Of a DNA stretch of 33,114 nucleotides, positions 16,169 to 24,676 are shown one piece after another. The stretch lies in assembly GCA_016841565.1 (NCBI GenBank), contig JAENYX010000033.1, positions 1 through 33,114 on the forward strand. The letters run 5' to 3'. How positions within the stretch are numbered: the stretch's first letter is position 1; every line of letters starts with the position of its first letter. The translations under genes were made by a program, and so were the position numbers. This stretch comes from Clostridium thermobutyricum (GTDB taxonomy: Bacteria > Bacillota > Clostridia > Ch29). Below the pieces are notes generated by a model, which worked only from the letters and a program-made list of their open reading frames with translations, did not search any database and was not told where the DNA came from.

Positions 16169-16768
16169 TTACCTGAAAGCAGAAGCAAAGGGCTCTCTCA
16201 GATCTCCAACACCTTTAACAAGAGTCAGCGGGAAGTTGTTTTCCTCTGCAAGAGAAGTGAAAAAACCGTCATAATCGGCCTCTCGGATACCTATTAGATA
16301 ATCGGTCCGGGAGGAAACAATCCGCAAAAGTTCATCGGTCCTGTCCCCGCGTCTCTGTTTACCACCAATATATAAAGTCAATACCACCAAATCTTCCGAC
16401 TCCGCCTTGTCAAGAATCTCCAGTACACGCGTTTTTTCCTGCCGGTAGTCAAGGCCCTGGGATTTCATGCCTATGGAGCTGTATCCTACCACAATAACCA
16501 GGGTTTCAATATCGCTCATATCCGTTACCCTGGCCTGAGGCATAAACAGACTATTAATCATTATGCGGTTTGCAATATCCCGTACTATGTAAGTGTCGGT
16601 GCTCTGCCCGGCAGAGGTCATTAATGCGGCCTGGCCGGCAATGGGACGCGGAAGGTTGGGAAGCGTCCGGCGCTCGGACGTGCTCCTTTGAATGCAACCT
16701 GCAGTCAAAAAAACAACAGCTATTATTATTGCCAATACCTGTCTTTCGGCGGTGGTCTTCAACTCCAT
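16169..16768 (-). CDS. Small lipoprotein, DUF6305-like
   Basis: A 199-residue predicted lipoprotein. The signal peptide MELKTTAERQVLAIIIAVVF ends in the lipobox LTAGC, with the lipidated cysteine near residue 25. The mature part has an LMTSAGQSTD segment, a VIVVGYSSIGMKSQGLD loop and IGGKQRRGDRTDELL, which I associate with the DUF6305 family. Function is unknown. The frame stays open back to 17140, but that region is the solute-binding protein gene in another frame. The real start is ATG 16768, preceded by AAAGGGGG. It lies 34 bases after the binding protein gene and 41 before the kinase gene, so it is probably part of the same sensing unit. Confidence 0.75.
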   Translation of the reverse strand: MELKTTAERQVLAIIIAVVFLTAGCIQRSTSERRTLPNLPRPIAGQAALMTSAGQSTDTYIVRDIANRIMINSLFMPQARVTDMSDIETLVIVVGYSSIGMKSQGLDYRQEKTRVLEILDKAESEDLVVLTLYIGGKQRRGDRTDELLRIVSSRTDYLIGIREADYDGFFTSLAEENNFPLTLVKGVGDLREPFASAFR

Positions 16769-16802
16769 ACCATGCCCCCCCCCTTTGCCGATACTCCATG
16801 GT

Positions 16803-18452
16803 TTAATGCAAACTTGTTGCATCCTGCTGAATAATGTCCACCTGCTCCAATGATTCCACATCCGAGATGTGCGGTATATAACCTTTGACAGAATTGCCGG
16901 CTGCCAGTGCGGGCATTGTATGCACCAACGGAACCACCGGAGCGTCATTGTGAACTTTTTGCTGTACGTTTCTGTATAATTCGCTTCTGAAAGAAGTATC
17001 CAAAGTCTGCCTTGCCTGTACCAGCAGCCGATTAACCTGTTCATCCTTATAGAATGAATAGTTACTGGCCATTCCGTGATATGCATTATATGACCCCAGT
17101 AGCGTATATAAGAAATTATCCGGATCCCGGTTGTCTCCAATCCATCCTATAAGAGCCATCTCATGTTCTCCGTTTTTTAACTTTTCGATGTATTCCTCCC
17201 AGCCGAAAACCCTGATATCAGCCTTAATGTTAATATCCTGCAGATCCTGCCTGATAAACTCGGCAACCTGACAGGGGTTCATGAAATACGGCCGGGGCTG
17301 TTCCATAACCCAAAGCTCGGTCTCGAATCCATCGGGATAACCTGCCTGGGCAAGCAGCCGTTTTGCTTCCTCGGGGTCATAGCCGTAGGGTTGAATGCTA
17401 TCGTTATATCCCCACAGGAAAGGCGGAATAAGGGTTTTGGCTTTTTTAGCCAGATTGGCATAGGCCTCCTCAACAAGCCTGTCCTTGTTAATGGCGTGGT
17501 TTATGGCCAGCCGGACCTCCCGTATATTATAAGGCTCTTTCTGCATATTCATTGACATAAAACCTACATTGGCGCTGGGCCGGAGAAACAGGGTTAAATT
17601 GGGGTCCTGCCTGACGGCAGGCACATCATCGGGGCTCAGACTGTCAATTATATGGACTCTACCCTGATTAAGCTGCTCCAGCCTGTCCCGGCTTGATTTG
17701 ATTACTGCAAACTCCAGTTGATCTATTTTAGGGGTATTCCCCCAGTATTCTTTGTTGGCCGCAAGCTCAATGCGCCTGTTTTTCTGCCAGCTTTCAAAGC
17801 GAAAAGGGCCTGTCCCCACCGGATGCCTGTAGAAATCATTCCCGTATTTTTTAACTGCACCCGGGCTTGCAATACCAAATGCAGGTATTGTTAAGGCACT
17901 TAGGAAAGGAGCATAGGTCTTTGAAAGCACAATCTTCACTCTATAATCCGAAAGGGCGGTGACGCTTCTGACCAGACCGGGAAATCCGCCGAATACATAT
18001 AGCCAGTAATTGAACTTGCCCATATGATATGGATTGTCCTCATTCATCCACCGTTCAAAATTGAAAACCACCGCATGTGCATCAAATACCGTTCCGTCGT
18101 GAAAGCGTACCCCCTGACGCAGGTTAAAAAACCACGACATACCGTCTTCGCTTACCTCCCAACTGGTGGCAAGGCAGGATTTTATTTCATTTCCTTCATC
18201 TTCATATTTCACCAATGTCTCAAATATATTAACGGTAACCTTGAAGGATTCGTTCTCTGTGGCAGTTGCGGGATCCAAACTGATTGAGTCGCTTACGCGG
18301 CCAAAAACCAGTTTCTTAAGTGAAGAACCCCGACCCGTCGAATCATTATAGCCACCCCGCCCAATACCGTCATAAACACTGCACCCGGCAAGACCGGCAG
18401 TCAGAATAACGGGGATAAATAATCTGGCGAATTGTCTGGTCCACCTGCTCAA
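16803..18452 (-). CDS. Oligopeptide/dipeptide-type solute-binding lipoprotein (SBP_bac_5)
   Basis: A 549-residue extracytoplasmic binding protein of the DppA/OppA/NikA family, anchored by a lipobox (LAGC) after a hydrophobic signal segment. Typical motifs are SISLDPATATENESFKV, LATSWEVSEDGMSWFFNLRQGVRFHDG and the C-terminal VPLVHTMPALAAGN. The ligand could be a peptide, nickel complex or other organic solute. No ABC permease or ATPase gene is nearby. It is instead followed by a small lipoprotein, a histidine kinase and a response regulator, so it may serve as a sensory receptor rather than for transport. The start chosen is TTG 18452, with AGGGGG 8 bases upstream. GTG 18461 would directly abut that site. 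Confidence 0.88.
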   Translation of the reverse strand: MSRWTRQFARLFIPVILTAGLAGCSVYDGIGRGGYNDSTGRGSSLKKLVFGRVSDSISLDPATATENESFKVTVNIFETLVKYEDEGNEIKSCLATSWEVSEDGMSWFFNLRQGVRFHDGTVFDAHAVVFNFERWMNEDNPYHMGKFNYWLYVFGGFPGLVRSVTALSDYRVKIVLSKTYAPFLSALTIPAFGIASPGAVKKYGNDFYRHPVGTGPFRFESWQKNRRIELAANKEYWGNTPKIDQLEFAVIKSSRDRLEQLNQGRVHIIDSLSPDDVPAVRQDPNLTLFLRPSANVGFMSMNMQKEPYNIREVRLAINHAINKDRLVEEAYANLAKKAKTLIPPFLWGYNDSIQPYGYDPEEAKRLLAQAGYPDGFETELWVMEQPRPYFMNPCQVAEFIRQDLQDINIKADIRVFGWEEYIEKLKNGEHEMALIGWIGDNRDPDNFLYTLLGSYNAYHGMASNYSFYKDEQVNRLLVQARQTLDTSFRSELYRNVQQKVHNDAPVVPLVHTMPALAAGNSVKGYIPHISDVESLEQVDIIQQDATSLH

Positions 18453-18461
18453 TACATGCAC

Positions 18462-18679
18462 CCCCTATTGAATAGGCTCCGACTTATTATCTCTTATTCC
18501 AATTGTATCCTATAATACAGAAAAATCATAGTACCGTTTTGTATACCATGTTATTTACATCCCCCGACCGTATTTCAATGGTTTCCGAGAGAAATATGAG
18601 AAAAAATAGGATTGGTTAAATACTTTGTCGAATCACCATGGGCACCATCAAAATAAAATAATAAAGGGAGGAAACAGAA
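18462..18679. other. Divergent intergenic region between the binding protein and permease genes
   Basis: About 218 bases between divergent starts, expected to hold both promoters and the response-regulator sites. There are TATAAT-like sequences, for example TCCTATAATAC near 18510, but no convincing -35 partner at normal spacing. The permease ribosome-binding site GGGAGG lies 8 bases before its ATG. Confidence 0.5.
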
Positions 18680-19975
18680 ATGCTGTTTAATTTATCACCA
18701 ATTTTTGCTCTGGTACCACTTATAATTTACATCATTCTTGCGTTCAGGGACATAAACCCCATACTAAATGTGGTAATCTGCGTACTGTTAAGCGCAGTAA
18801 TTACAGGTCAGCCGCTTATGGGTATGGGAGGCGTTATAGCCGAAGCCCTGGGCTCCTTTCTGGCGTTAATCGGATTTATCATAATTATGGGCTCAGCCCT
18901 GGGAGCAGTATTAAGAAAAACAGGTGTGGCCGAAAACATTGTAATTACACTGATGAAGAAAATAGGTATTGATACCGAAAAGAAAGCCGTTATCGCAGCC
19001 ATGATTTGCTCCATAGTCCTTGTATCATTGCTGGGAACACTGGCCGGTGCCAACGCAATCATCGCACCCATCGTAATCCCGCTGGTAGCAGTAATTGGCA
19101 TAACTCCGTCAACCCTGGCTGCAGTTTTCCAGGGTGCAGGAGCAACGGGTTTGTTCATAGGACCCTATTCACCACAGGTTGTCACAATAATGGGACTTAC
19201 AGGCTTAAGCTACGGAGGCTATCTCCTGGGAGCAGGACTCCCCGTAGCGCTTATATGCTGGCTGGTCACGTATTTCATGGCCATGAGAATACAAAAGAAG
19301 ACCAAAGGTGTATATATGTACGAAAACATAGAAAAACCGGATTTGGAATACCAGCCTACAAAGGAAACAAAAAGAGCTACACTGGCTTTCTTTGTATCCC
19401 TCATTGTACTTATAGGCTATGGCATAGCTTCACAGAGCGGTTCTTCCTATGCCATTGTTGTTATGTTTACTTCAGCCGTTTTCTCGGGAGTAGCCGGAGG
19501 ACTCAAACTTAATGACTTGTTCGAAACAATGATGGAAGGTGCCGGTCGGATGATCTGGCTCTTTGTTATGTTTGTACTGTTCCATCCGTTCATTACATTC
19601 ATTGCCGAAGCCGGCGCCTTTGAAGCACTGGTAGGGCTGATAGAGCCGCTGCTTCAATCACAAAGCAAAGTTGTATTTTCACTCATTTCCACTCTGACCG
19701 GTATATTCGGTATAGGTGGCGCCGCCGTTGCACAGTCGGTGGTAATGGACAACATGTTCGGGTCGCTGGTAAAGGGCCTGGGACTGTCTTCCACCCTGTG
19801 GGCGGCAGTACTGCTGGTAGGATCGCAAATCACATCCTTTGCATATCCTGAAGCTGATATGCTTGGACAAATGGGACTTGCCCGGTCAAAGGATCTGAAA
19901 AACATGGTCAAATTCGGTATAACCATAACCGTTGCAACAATACTGTTTATAGTATTGAAATCTTTCCTGGGCTAA
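18680..19975 (+). CDS. Ion-transporter-superfamily permease (NhaC/DcuC-like), substrate unknown
   Basis: A 431-residue membrane protein with about 11-12 hydrophobic segments and no signal peptide. It has features of the ion transporter superfamily: paired re-entrant-type regions around LLGTLAGANAIIAPIVIPLV (about 114-133) and a second-half equivalent around TGIFGIGGAAVAQSVVMDN, as in NhaC, AbgT, DcuC and gluconate permeases. I cannot assign a substrate. It is divergent from the binding protein/two-component genes and precedes a serine hydrolase gene by 42 bases in the same direction. The likely job is uptake (or antiport) of a solute sensed by the two-component system and then cleaved by the hydrolase. 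Confidence 0.7.
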   Translation: MLFNLSPIFALVPLIIYIILAFRDINPILNVVICVLLSAVITGQPLMGMGGVIAEALGSFLALIGFIIIMGSALGAVLRKTGVAENIVITLMKKIGIDTEKKAVIAAMICSIVLVSLLGTLAGANAIIAPIVIPLVAVIGITPSTLAAVFQGAGATGLFIGPYSPQVVTIMGLTGLSYGGYLLGAGLPVALICWLVTYFMAMRIQKKTKGVYMYENIEKPDLEYQPTKETKRATLAFFVSLIVLIGYGIASQSGSSYAIVVMFTSAVFSGVAGGLKLNDLFETMMEGAGRMIWLFVMFVLFHPFITFIAEAGAFEALVGLIEPLLQSQSKVVFSLISTLTGIFGIGGAAVAQSVVMDNMFGSLVKGLGLSSTLWAAVLLVGSQITSFAYPEADMLGQMGLARSKDLKNMVKFGITITVATILFIVLKSFLG

Positions 19976-20017
19976 GAAGCCGGATATAACCATAACTTAG
20001 TATAGGAGGGATGAAAA

Positions 20018-20800
20018 TTGGATTTGAAGGACCAGTTAAACAAAATGCTTAAAAATGTCAACGGCAATGTCAGTGTGGTAGTCAAGGAAATTAATACCGG
20101 AGATACCATAAGCATAAACCCCGACCGCGTTTACCCCTCGGCAAGCACCATCAAACTGGTAATAATGTCGGAGATATTCAGGCTGGTTAAAGAGGGTCTG
20201 CTTCATTCGGACCAGCCCATTATGCTGAGGGACGATATGAGAGTCGGCGGCGACGGTATATTAAAAGAGCTAGATACCGGTCACCAATTCACCCTAAAAG
20301 AAATTGTAACTCTAATGATAATACTGAGTGATAATATGGCCACCAATATGCTCATCGATATGGTAGGAATGGATAAAGTAAACGCCATGGCACGACAGCT
20401 GGGATTGAAGGATACCAAGCTTCAGAGAAAGATGATGGATTCCGCTGCGGCCAAGGCAGGCAGAGAGAACTTTACCAGCGCTGCCGATATGTGTCGTATT
20501 CTTGAATTGATATATGAAGGGAAAAACATTGACAGAGAATACAGCGACATAATGCTTGAAATCCTCAAAAAACAGCAGGTTAGGGGCAGGCTGGATTTGT
20601 ACCTCCCGGAGGATGTACTGATTGCCCATAAAACGGGAGACCTTGATAACCTTGAACACGATGTGGGCATTGTATACCTGCCAAACTGCAGATATATAAT
20701 ATGCGTGCTTACCAATGAAATGGATAGCAACAAAGAAGCGCGGGAGGTCATAGGAAAGATTTCCCGGGCTGTATATCTTGAAATGAATAAAACCCACTAG
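20018..20800 (+). CDS. Cytoplasmic class A beta-lactamase-fold serine hydrolase
   Basis: A 260-residue serine hydrolase of the beta-lactamase2 (PF13354-type) fold. It has all three penicillin-recognising motifs: S43-T-I-K46 (SxxK), S104-D-N106 (SDN) and K205-T-G207 (KTG). There is no signal peptide, so it should act in the cytoplasm. The omega-loop ExxLN containing Glu166, needed for deacylation by true class A beta-lactamases, is not visible in the corresponding region. A housekeeping amidase or peptidase role is therefore more likely than antibiotic resistance. The start is TTG 20018, with AGGAGG 8 bases upstream; the ATG nearer that site is out of frame and runs only 13 codons. It is co-transcribed with the permease. 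Confidence 0.82.
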   Translation: MDLKDQLNKMLKNVNGNVSVVVKEINTGDTISINPDRVYPSASTIKLVIMSEIFRLVKEGLLHSDQPIMLRDDMRVGGDGILKELDTGHQFTLKEIVTLMIILSDNMATNMLIDMVGMDKVNAMARQLGLKDTKLQRKMMDSAAAKAGRENFTSAADMCRILELIYEGKNIDREYSDIMLEILKKQQVRGRLDLYLPEDVLIAHKTGDLDNLEHDVGIVYLPNCRYIICVLTNEMDSNKEAREVIGKISRAVYLEMNKTH

Positions 20801-20825
20801 TGAAGTCCCTCACTCCTTACCAGAC

Positions 20826-21785
20826 CTACTGCCGGTTGGGGCTGTGGGCGGCATCATCGGCCCCCGGTCCCGGTTGGCGGTAAATCATGTATGCCCCAAA
20901 CAACACCAGAAGCGCCCCTACTATCTGCCAACCCTTAAGCAGGCTACCGAAAATCAGCCAGCTGGCTACCAGAGTGGTAATTGGCTCTATCAGCCCAAAC
21001 ACCCCGGCTTCCCCTGCTTCCATCCTTTTAATCCCCATTATGCTCAAAGTGTTGCCTAATGTGGTGGATACAAATGCAATGCCCACAATCAGCATTACCG
21101 ATCTTACATCCGGCTGATAGTGTAATTTGTCCCGGAAAAATACAAGGGTAGCAAGCGCAATAAATATGCAGCCGAAAAACATGGAGTAAAAGGATGTGAT
21201 AAAGGGATCGGAAGCATTCAGCGCCTTTTTTACGTATATATAATAAGTTGCAAAGAAAAACCCCGCCCCAAGGCCTAAAATACCTCCCAACAGCATGGTG
21301 GGTGTGGTGTCGACCGCCCAGGACGCGAACATTATCCATACCCCCGCCACCCCTAAGATTGCGGCTGCGACTTTCTTTTTGGTAATGGCCTCGCCCAGAA
21401 AAATCCTGGCCAGTACTATGACATAAAATGGCGCCGTATAAAGGAGTATAACCGCTATGTTTGCCGAAATCATCTGAATAGACGAAAAATAACTGAGCTG
21501 GTACAGCGGCCAGTAGCATAAACCGAAGATGATAAAAAACAACAGGCTTTTTGCCGGTATCAGAAAAGCCTTTATACCCGATTGGTATATAATTATCGGT
21601 ATCATGAGTACACTGGCAATGCCAAGGCGCAGTACCGACAGCGTAAAGGTGTCTATCACCGGGCCCAGTGCCTGTACAAAAATGCCAATAAAACCCCAGC
21701 AGATTCCTCCCGCCAGGACCAGGGCAATCCCCAGCTTCCTTTCCTTTCCCCCGTCCCAGGGCTTGTCCCTTTCTAATGAGCTCAT
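20826..21785 (-). CDS. EamA/DMT-family transporter
   Basis: A 319-residue membrane protein of the drug/metabolite transporter superfamily with ten predicted helices in two EamA repeats. The first starts around LGIALVLAGGICWGFIGIFVQ (about residues 17-37), the second around MLLGGILGLGAGFFFATYYIY. It ends with a short hydrophilic tail. Relatives export amino acids or metabolites, and the substrate is unknown. The ATG at 21785 has AGGGG 7 bases upstream, so the longer frame to 21815 is not used. It converges on the serine hydrolase gene with only 25 bases between stops and no strong terminator there. Confidence 0.9.
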   Translation of the reverse strand: MSSLERDKPWDGGKERKLGIALVLAGGICWGFIGIFVQALGPVIDTFTLSVLRLGIASVLMIPIIIYQSGIKAFLIPAKSLLFFIIFGLCYWPLYQLSYFSSIQMISANIAVILLYTAPFYVIVLARIFLGEAITKKKVAAAILGVAGVWIMFASWAVDTTPTMLLGGILGLGAGFFFATYYIYVKKALNASDPFITSFYSMFFGCIFIALATLVFFRDKLHYQPDVRSVMLIVGIAFVSTTLGNTLSIMGIKRMEAGEAGVFGLIEPITTLVASWLIFGSLLKGWQIVGALLVLFGAYMIYRQPGPGADDAAHSPNRQ

Positions 21786-21872
21786 TAAATCACCCCTTAA
21801 AAACTGTACCGCCAACGGATATCCCCCGACTGTTTTGCCCGGTTAATCAGCCGGCTCGGTTTACCCGGCAGC

Positions 21873-21913
21873 GGGACAAAGAACCTATCCTCGTGTCCCA
21901 AAAGAACCGTCCC
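21873..21913. repeat. REP-like palindrome with AGAACCGTCCC element
   Basis: GGGACA (21873-21878) and TGTCCC (21894-21899) form an inverted repeat, followed by AGAACCGTCCC (21903-21913). The same AGAACCGTCCC and GTGTC-type pieces recur, in the opposite reading, in the repeats upstream of pyrB at the right edge. It sits just after the stop of the membrane-anchored protein gene. Confidence 0.5.
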
Positions 21914-21914
21914 A

Positions 21915-22904
21915 TTATTCCAGACGCTCGGAAGGAATAATTAAAATCTCCCCGTTTTCCCTGGCCACTTTCACCATGTCAAAACTGGTACCCCTGATAA
22001 AGCTTGCTATGTTGGTCCTGTAATCCTCAAGCAAGGCCACTTTTTCACCGGTTACCCTGTCTGTGTATTCCCCCAGTATATAGCCCTCCCAATGGCTGCT
22101 CCACCGGTATTCCTCCTTTACCATTCTGTAATACCTGACGGCAAAATCTTTATTGTCCGGAATGCTGTCGGCATCGGTTGCCATTGACTGCAGCAGCGAT
22201 TGGGTGTGCCTGACATAAATTGTCTCCCCGTTATCCGAATATTCCACCTGGGACGACTGGTTGAGCCACAGCCAGTGGGCATCCTCCTTAATCCCGTCCC
22301 ATGCCTGATTCCAGTAAGAATTGTAACCGGTAAGCAGCCCCAGTACCCTGTCAAAATGCCCGTCTTTCCAAAGGAATATGTCCCTGTACCGGGCATTGAA
22401 AAATGCACCCAGCATTTCATCGTGGTTCTGGTCGGCTATGATAAGCCTGCTGTCAAGACAGGCGTTGTTCAGGATTGTAATACCGGTCACCGGCAGCAGG
22501 CCGGGAATTCTCCCCATATACTCCAGGCCTAGACCATCCCTTTTGTAGCAGGCAATCATTCCCTCCTGGGGAGGCAGCGACAAGGCCACCAGCACTTCCC
22601 TGCCCTTATGGGGAATAATATCGGCTTCCTCAACCAGCATATCCAGTTGATGCCGACATTCTTCCCATCTGGAGTAACCCGTATTATCCAGAGTAGCCTG
22701 CACTATATCCTGAACGGCTTTTTGGACTGCCGGTTTGAAAAAGCTGTTTATGTTTTTCACAGATATGTAAGATAAATTATATCTGCCGTCATTGTTTCCG
22801 GTTAAACTTCCGTAAATGTAATGTGCTAAAACAAGAGCTGCAAGCAGTATAATCACTGTTGCCAATATCAGCTTATTTCTTCTATTATACTTGAAAAACC
22901 TCAT
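21915..22904 (-). CDS. Membrane-anchored protein of unknown function
   Basis: A 329-residue protein I do not recognise. Basic residues (RFFKYNRRNK) precede one hydrophobic helix (LILATVIILLAALVLAHYIYG, about 11-31) without a cysteine lipobox, so it is probably an N-terminally anchored extracytoplasmic protein. The remainder is soluble, tryptophan- and tyrosine-rich in the second half (WNQAWDGIKEDAHWLWLNQSSQVEY), with no detectable repeats or catalytic motif. The ATG at 22904 has AGGGGTGG upstream at good spacing. It follows pyrE by 68 bases on the same strand and could be read through from the pyr operon, but no functional link is evident. Confidence 0.7.
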   Translation of the reverse strand: MRFFKYNRRNKLILATVIILLAALVLAHYIYGSLTGNNDGRYNLSYISVKNINSFFKPAVQKAVQDIVQATLDNTGYSRWEECRHQLDMLVEEADIIPHKGREVLVALSLPPQEGMIACYKRDGLGLEYMGRIPGLLPVTGITILNNACLDSRLIIADQNHDEMLGAFFNARYRDIFLWKDGHFDRVLGLLTGYNSYWNQAWDGIKEDAHWLWLNQSSQVEYSDNGETIYVRHTQSLLQSMATDADSIPDNKDFAVRYYRMVKEEYRWSSHWEGYILGEYTDRVTGEKVALLEDYRTNIASFIRGTSFDMVKVARENGEILIIPSERLE

Positions 22905-22972
22905 AAAAACACCACCCCTAAGAATTTATTCCCCGGGGCGGATATTAATGCCAGTTTTATTGTTTCTGCCCT

Positions 22973-23551
22973 CTATTTAAGACCCCTGCTTCCCGGCTTA
23001 ACCGCCGCAGTACCCTGCCGGCACATGGGACAGTCCTGCCCCGGCCGGTAGGTCTTGACGTCCAGCGTAAGCACAGCCTGTTTCCTTACTCCAAAGTCAA
23101 CGCTCCCTCCGCTTCTGTCCACCAAAAGTCCCACTCCTGCCACTTCGGCCCCTCTTTCCTTCACCACTTTTATTACCTCCATAACCGAGCCTCCGGTGGT
23201 AACAACATCCTCCACCACCAGCACCCGGGCGCCGGCAGGAATGTCAAAACCCCTTCTCAGCGTCATTTGACCAGCTTCCCTCTCGGTAAAAATGGCCGGC
23301 ACATTTAAGAAGCGTCCGGTCTCATAGGCTACCAAAATCCCGCCCACCGCAGGTCCTACAACCAGGTCTATTTTTTTATCCCTGAATTCCGATGCCATTT
23401 CCGCCACAAGCCTTGCCGTGTACCCGGGGTATTGAAGCACCCGTGCACACTGTATATATGTATCGCTATGCAGGCCGGATGTCAGCAGAAAATGCCCCTT
23501 CATAACCGCCTGCGTCTTTGTGAAAATGTCCATTACTGCATCCTTGTTCAA
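22973..23551 (-). CDS. pyrE: Orotate phosphoribosyltransferase
   Basis: A 192-residue enzyme converting orotate and PRPP to OMP, the fifth step of UMP synthesis. The PRPP-binding motif VLVVEDVVTTGGS lies at residues 110-122, with the expected GPAVGGILVAYETGR (66-80). A C-terminal CPMC motif places it in the Thermus/clostridial subgroup of PyrE. The best start is TTG 23551, with AAGGAGG about 7 bases upstream. The frame continues to 23599, but that extension is encoded partly by a MITE-like repeat and is probably not translated. It is separated from pyrD by about 213 bases containing that repeat. Confidence 0.94.
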   Translation of the reverse strand: MNKDAVMDIFTKTQAVMKGHFLLTSGLHSDTYIQCARVLQYPGYTARLVAEMASEFRDKKIDLVVGPAVGGILVAYETGRFLNVPAIFTEREAGQMTLRRGFDIPAGARVLVVEDVVTTGGSVMEVIKVVKERGAEVAGVGLLVDRSGGSVDFGVRKQAVLTLDVKTYRPGQDCPMCRQGTAAVKPGSRGLK

Positions 23552-23577
23552 TACAAACTCCTCCTTGTCTGAGGCTA

Positions 23578-23724
23578 CTGAAAAAGTCCATTTTGTCATC
23601 CTGAGCTATAGCGAAGGATTTCTAAACTATTGAAAACATAAGATTCTTCACTACGTTCAGAATGACAAAGTCAGATTCTTCAACTTGGTTTCAGAATGAC
23701 AAGCAAAAAACAAAAGTTTTTCAG
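23578..23724. mobile_element. MITE-like palindromic element between pyrD and pyrE
   Basis: A 147-bp non-coding element with near-perfect terminal inverted repeats, CTGAAAAAGT (23578-23587) and AGTTTTTCAG (23715-23724), matching 9 of 10. Inside, a TTGTCATCCTGAGC-type arm (23593-23623) faces two direct copies of AGATTCTTC-N-CAGAATGACAA (23641-23668 and 23673-23702). Elements of this TCATTCTGA/GATTCTTC type are widespread in bacterial genomes. It carries no transposase and no clear target-site duplication. Confidence 0.65.
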
Positions 23725-23764
23725 CAAACTCTCTTATCACGGCCTGTCTTTATTGATTTAGGCT

Positions 23765-24676
23765 CTAACGCAGAGCGCCCACCATAGCCTCCACCGCAGA
23801 AAATCCCTGCTGCTTCATATATTTTTCAATCCCCTCAATTATTTCTATGGGGGCGTAAGGGTTAACGAAATTTGCCGTTCCAACCGCCACCGCCTTTGCT
23901 CCTGCCAGCAGGAACTGTACGGCGTCTCTCCAGTCCATTATTCCGCCCATCCCTATGACGGGTATATCAACCGCCTGAGCCACCTGGTGTACCATCCGAA
24001 GAGCCACCGGTTTTACCGCCGGGCCCGACAGCCCGCCGTATATATTGGCCAGAACCGGCCTTCGGGTCCATATATCAATATCCATGGCCAGCAAAGTATT
24101 TATAAGGGAAACCGCATGGGCTCCCCCTTCCTGGGCCGCCCGGGCTATCTCCGCTATATTGGTCACATTGGGCGAAAGCTTTACTATAAGCGGTTTATGG
24201 CCCCTCTCATTCACCCTTTCTGTCACATCATATACCATCCCCGGTTCAAGCCCGAAGGCCATCCCCCCCTCCTTCACATTGGGGCAGGAAAGATTTAGCT
24301 CCACCGCCGACACCCCGGAACAATCAAGTTTTTCCATCATAATGCAGTATTCTTCAATTGTATTGCCTGCAATGTTTGCAATAACACATGCACCCTTATC
24401 CAGCAGACGGGGCAGCTCCTTCTGTAAAAAAAAGTCCACCCCCGGGTTCTGCAGCCCTACGCTGTTGAGCATACCCGCCGGTGTTTCGGCTGTTCTGGGA
24501 GGTGGGTTTCCTTTTCGCGGATTCAGTGTAAGGCCCTTTACCACAACTGCCCCCAGCCTGTCGGGTCCATAAAACTCCCCGTATTCCTCTCCGAAACCAT
24601 AGGTACCCGAAGCCGTCATAACAGGGTTTTTCAGCTTAAGGCCTGCAATGTCCACCGCCATATCTACTTTACTCAT
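23765..24676 (-). CDS. pyrD: Dihydroorotate dehydrogenase B, catalytic subunit
   Basis: A 303-residue class 1B dihydroorotate dehydrogenase. It oxidises dihydroorotate to orotate and passes electrons through PyrK to NAD. The active-site base is C131 in LNLSCPNVKEGG. FMN-binding segments include TASGTYGFGEEY (21-32), KGLTLNPRKGNPPPR (47-61) and the C-terminal GMGGIMDWRDAVQFLLAGA. The ATG at 24676 has AGGAGG 9 bases upstream and overlaps the pyrK stop by 8 bases. The frame extends to 24730, but that part lies within pyrK. A cysteine base and an adjacent pyrK distinguish it from membrane-type class 2 enzymes. Confidence 0.96.
   Translation of the reverse strand: MSKVDMAVDIAGLKLKNPVMTASGTYGFGEEYGEFYGPDRLGAVVVKGLTLNPRKGNPPPRTAETPAGMLNSVGLQNPGVDFFLQKELPRLLDKGACVIANIAGNTIEEYCIMMEKLDCSGVSAVELNLSCPNVKEGGMAFGLEPGMVYDVTERVNERGHKPLIVKLSPNVTNIAEIARAAQEGGAHAVSLINTLLAMDIDIWTRRPVLANIYGGLSGPAVKPVALRMVHQVAQAVDIPVIGMGGIMDWRDAVQFLLAGAKAVAVGTANFVNPYAPIEIIEGIEKYMKQQGFSAVEAMVGALR

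Noticed and set aside
16769..17140. N-terminal extension of the DUF6305-like lipoprotein
   Set aside because: It lies in the solute-binding protein gene in another frame. A lipoprotein signal peptide starts at 16768.
20018..20800. Antibiotic-resistance beta-lactamase
   Set aside because: No signal peptide and no ExxLN omega-loop glutamate; its operon partner is a permease.
20798..20825. Terminator between the convergent serine hydrolase and EamA genes
   Set aside because: Only a 5-bp stem (AGTGA/TCACT) without a T-run on either strand.
23552..23599. N-terminal extension of PyrE
   Set aside because: It overlaps the end of the MITE-like repeat, and the AAGGAGG site lies inside it, ahead of the TTG at 23551.
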